Assembly (NCBI GenBank): GCA_024401865.1
Contig: JAKSKI010000013.1
Span: 1 to 34,747, forward strand
Reading direction: 5' to 3'
Source of the DNA: Bacteroidales bacterium
GTDB taxonomy: Bacteria > Bacteroidota > Bacteroidia > Bacteroidales > UBA932
DNA length: 34,747 nucleotides
Of this stretch, positions 34,694 to 34,747 are shown one piece after another (within the stretch, counting starts at the first letter, position 1; every line of letters starts with the position of its first letter). Below the pieces are notes generated by a model. That model was not told where the DNA came from. It searched no databases and worked only from the letters and a program-made list of their open reading frames with translations. The translations under genes were made by a program, and so were the position numbers.

Positions 34694-34747
34694 TGCCTCG
34701 GATGAGACTCGAACTCACACGGACATTACTGCCCAAGGGATTTTAAG
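34694..34747 (-). tRNA. tRNA-Leu(TAA), 3' half (cut by window edge)
   Basis: The minus strand from the window edge reads an anticodon loop CTTAAAA (anticodon TAA), a stem TCCCT, a long class-II variable region (TGGGCAGTAATGTCC), a T-arm GTGAG-TTCGAGT-CTCAT, the 3' acceptor strand CCGAGGC and discriminator A at 34694. CCA is not encoded. The long variable arm and the TAA anticodon fit leucine. The 5' half lies outside the window. Confidence 0.85.

Overview
The window comes from a Bacteroidota genome, most likely an uncultured or gut-type Bacteroidales. The sequence is GC-rich (about mid-50s % by eye). The evidence is: (i) repeated TAnnTTTG -7 promoter elements just upstream of gene starts, the hallmark of the Bacteroidota primary sigma factor; (ii) almost no Shine-Dalgarno sequences; (iii) a typical gene set (LpxK for outer-membrane lipid A, many lipoproteins, DUF3109, a NfeD/flotillin pair, a degenerate EF-G paralogue, U32 peptidases and CBM9-like proteins). 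It looks like ordinary chromosome. I see no phage, insertion sequence, CRISPR array or rRNA, and coding density is very high: no gene-free stretch exceeds about 120 bases.

Layout. 1-1774 (minus): dihydrouridine synthase followed by an overlapping, window-truncated lpxK. 1848-3653 (plus): Xaa-Pro aminopeptidase, divergent from dus. 3712-6365 (minus): operon of a membrane coiled-coil protein, hemW and a VanX-type dipeptidase lipoprotein. 6426-6899 (plus): small two-TM membrane protein. 6877-9995 (minus): secreted M16-like protein lacking the zinc motif, coupled to a DUF3109 gene. 10087-12721 (plus): secreted TPR protein and a U32 RNA-hydroxylation-type protein. 12788-15022 (plus): NfeD-like protein, flotillin and a small XRE regulator, closed by a strong bidirectional terminator. 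15098-26565 (minus): an 11.5 kb apparent operon in the order EF-G2-like factor, rhaB, rhaA, rhaT, SIS sugar isomerase, aspS, active M16 lipoprotein. 26645-31585 (minus): Mrp ATPase, an unknown lipoprotein and a large ABCG-like transporter. 31649-32939 (plus): rsmA and a lipoprotein-anchored TSCPD domain protein. 32934-34582 (minus): CBM9-like gene and murB. 34694-34747 (minus): 3' half of a tRNA-Leu(TAA).

The most interesting unit is the seven-gene minus-strand array. An EF-G paralogue whose GTPase motifs are eroded in three places heads a cluster holding rhamnose kinase, isomerase and transporter, then an intact GlmS/AgaS-like SIS isomerase, aspartyl-tRNA synthetase and an M16 peptidase, with gaps of 3-14 bases or overlaps throughout. 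In Bacteroides the EF-G2 paralogue is known to support translation without GTP hydrolysis during carbon limitation. Its physical coupling here to a host-glycan sugar pathway suggests that sugar use and low-energy translation are co-expressed. No rhamnulose-1-phosphate aldolase (rhaD) and no AraC-type rhaR lie in the window.

Gene calls rest on motifs and on recognition of protein families by eye; no database search was run. Starts were set using the promoter elements, because several apparent upstream starts (TTG/GTG) fall inside the -7 box itself.
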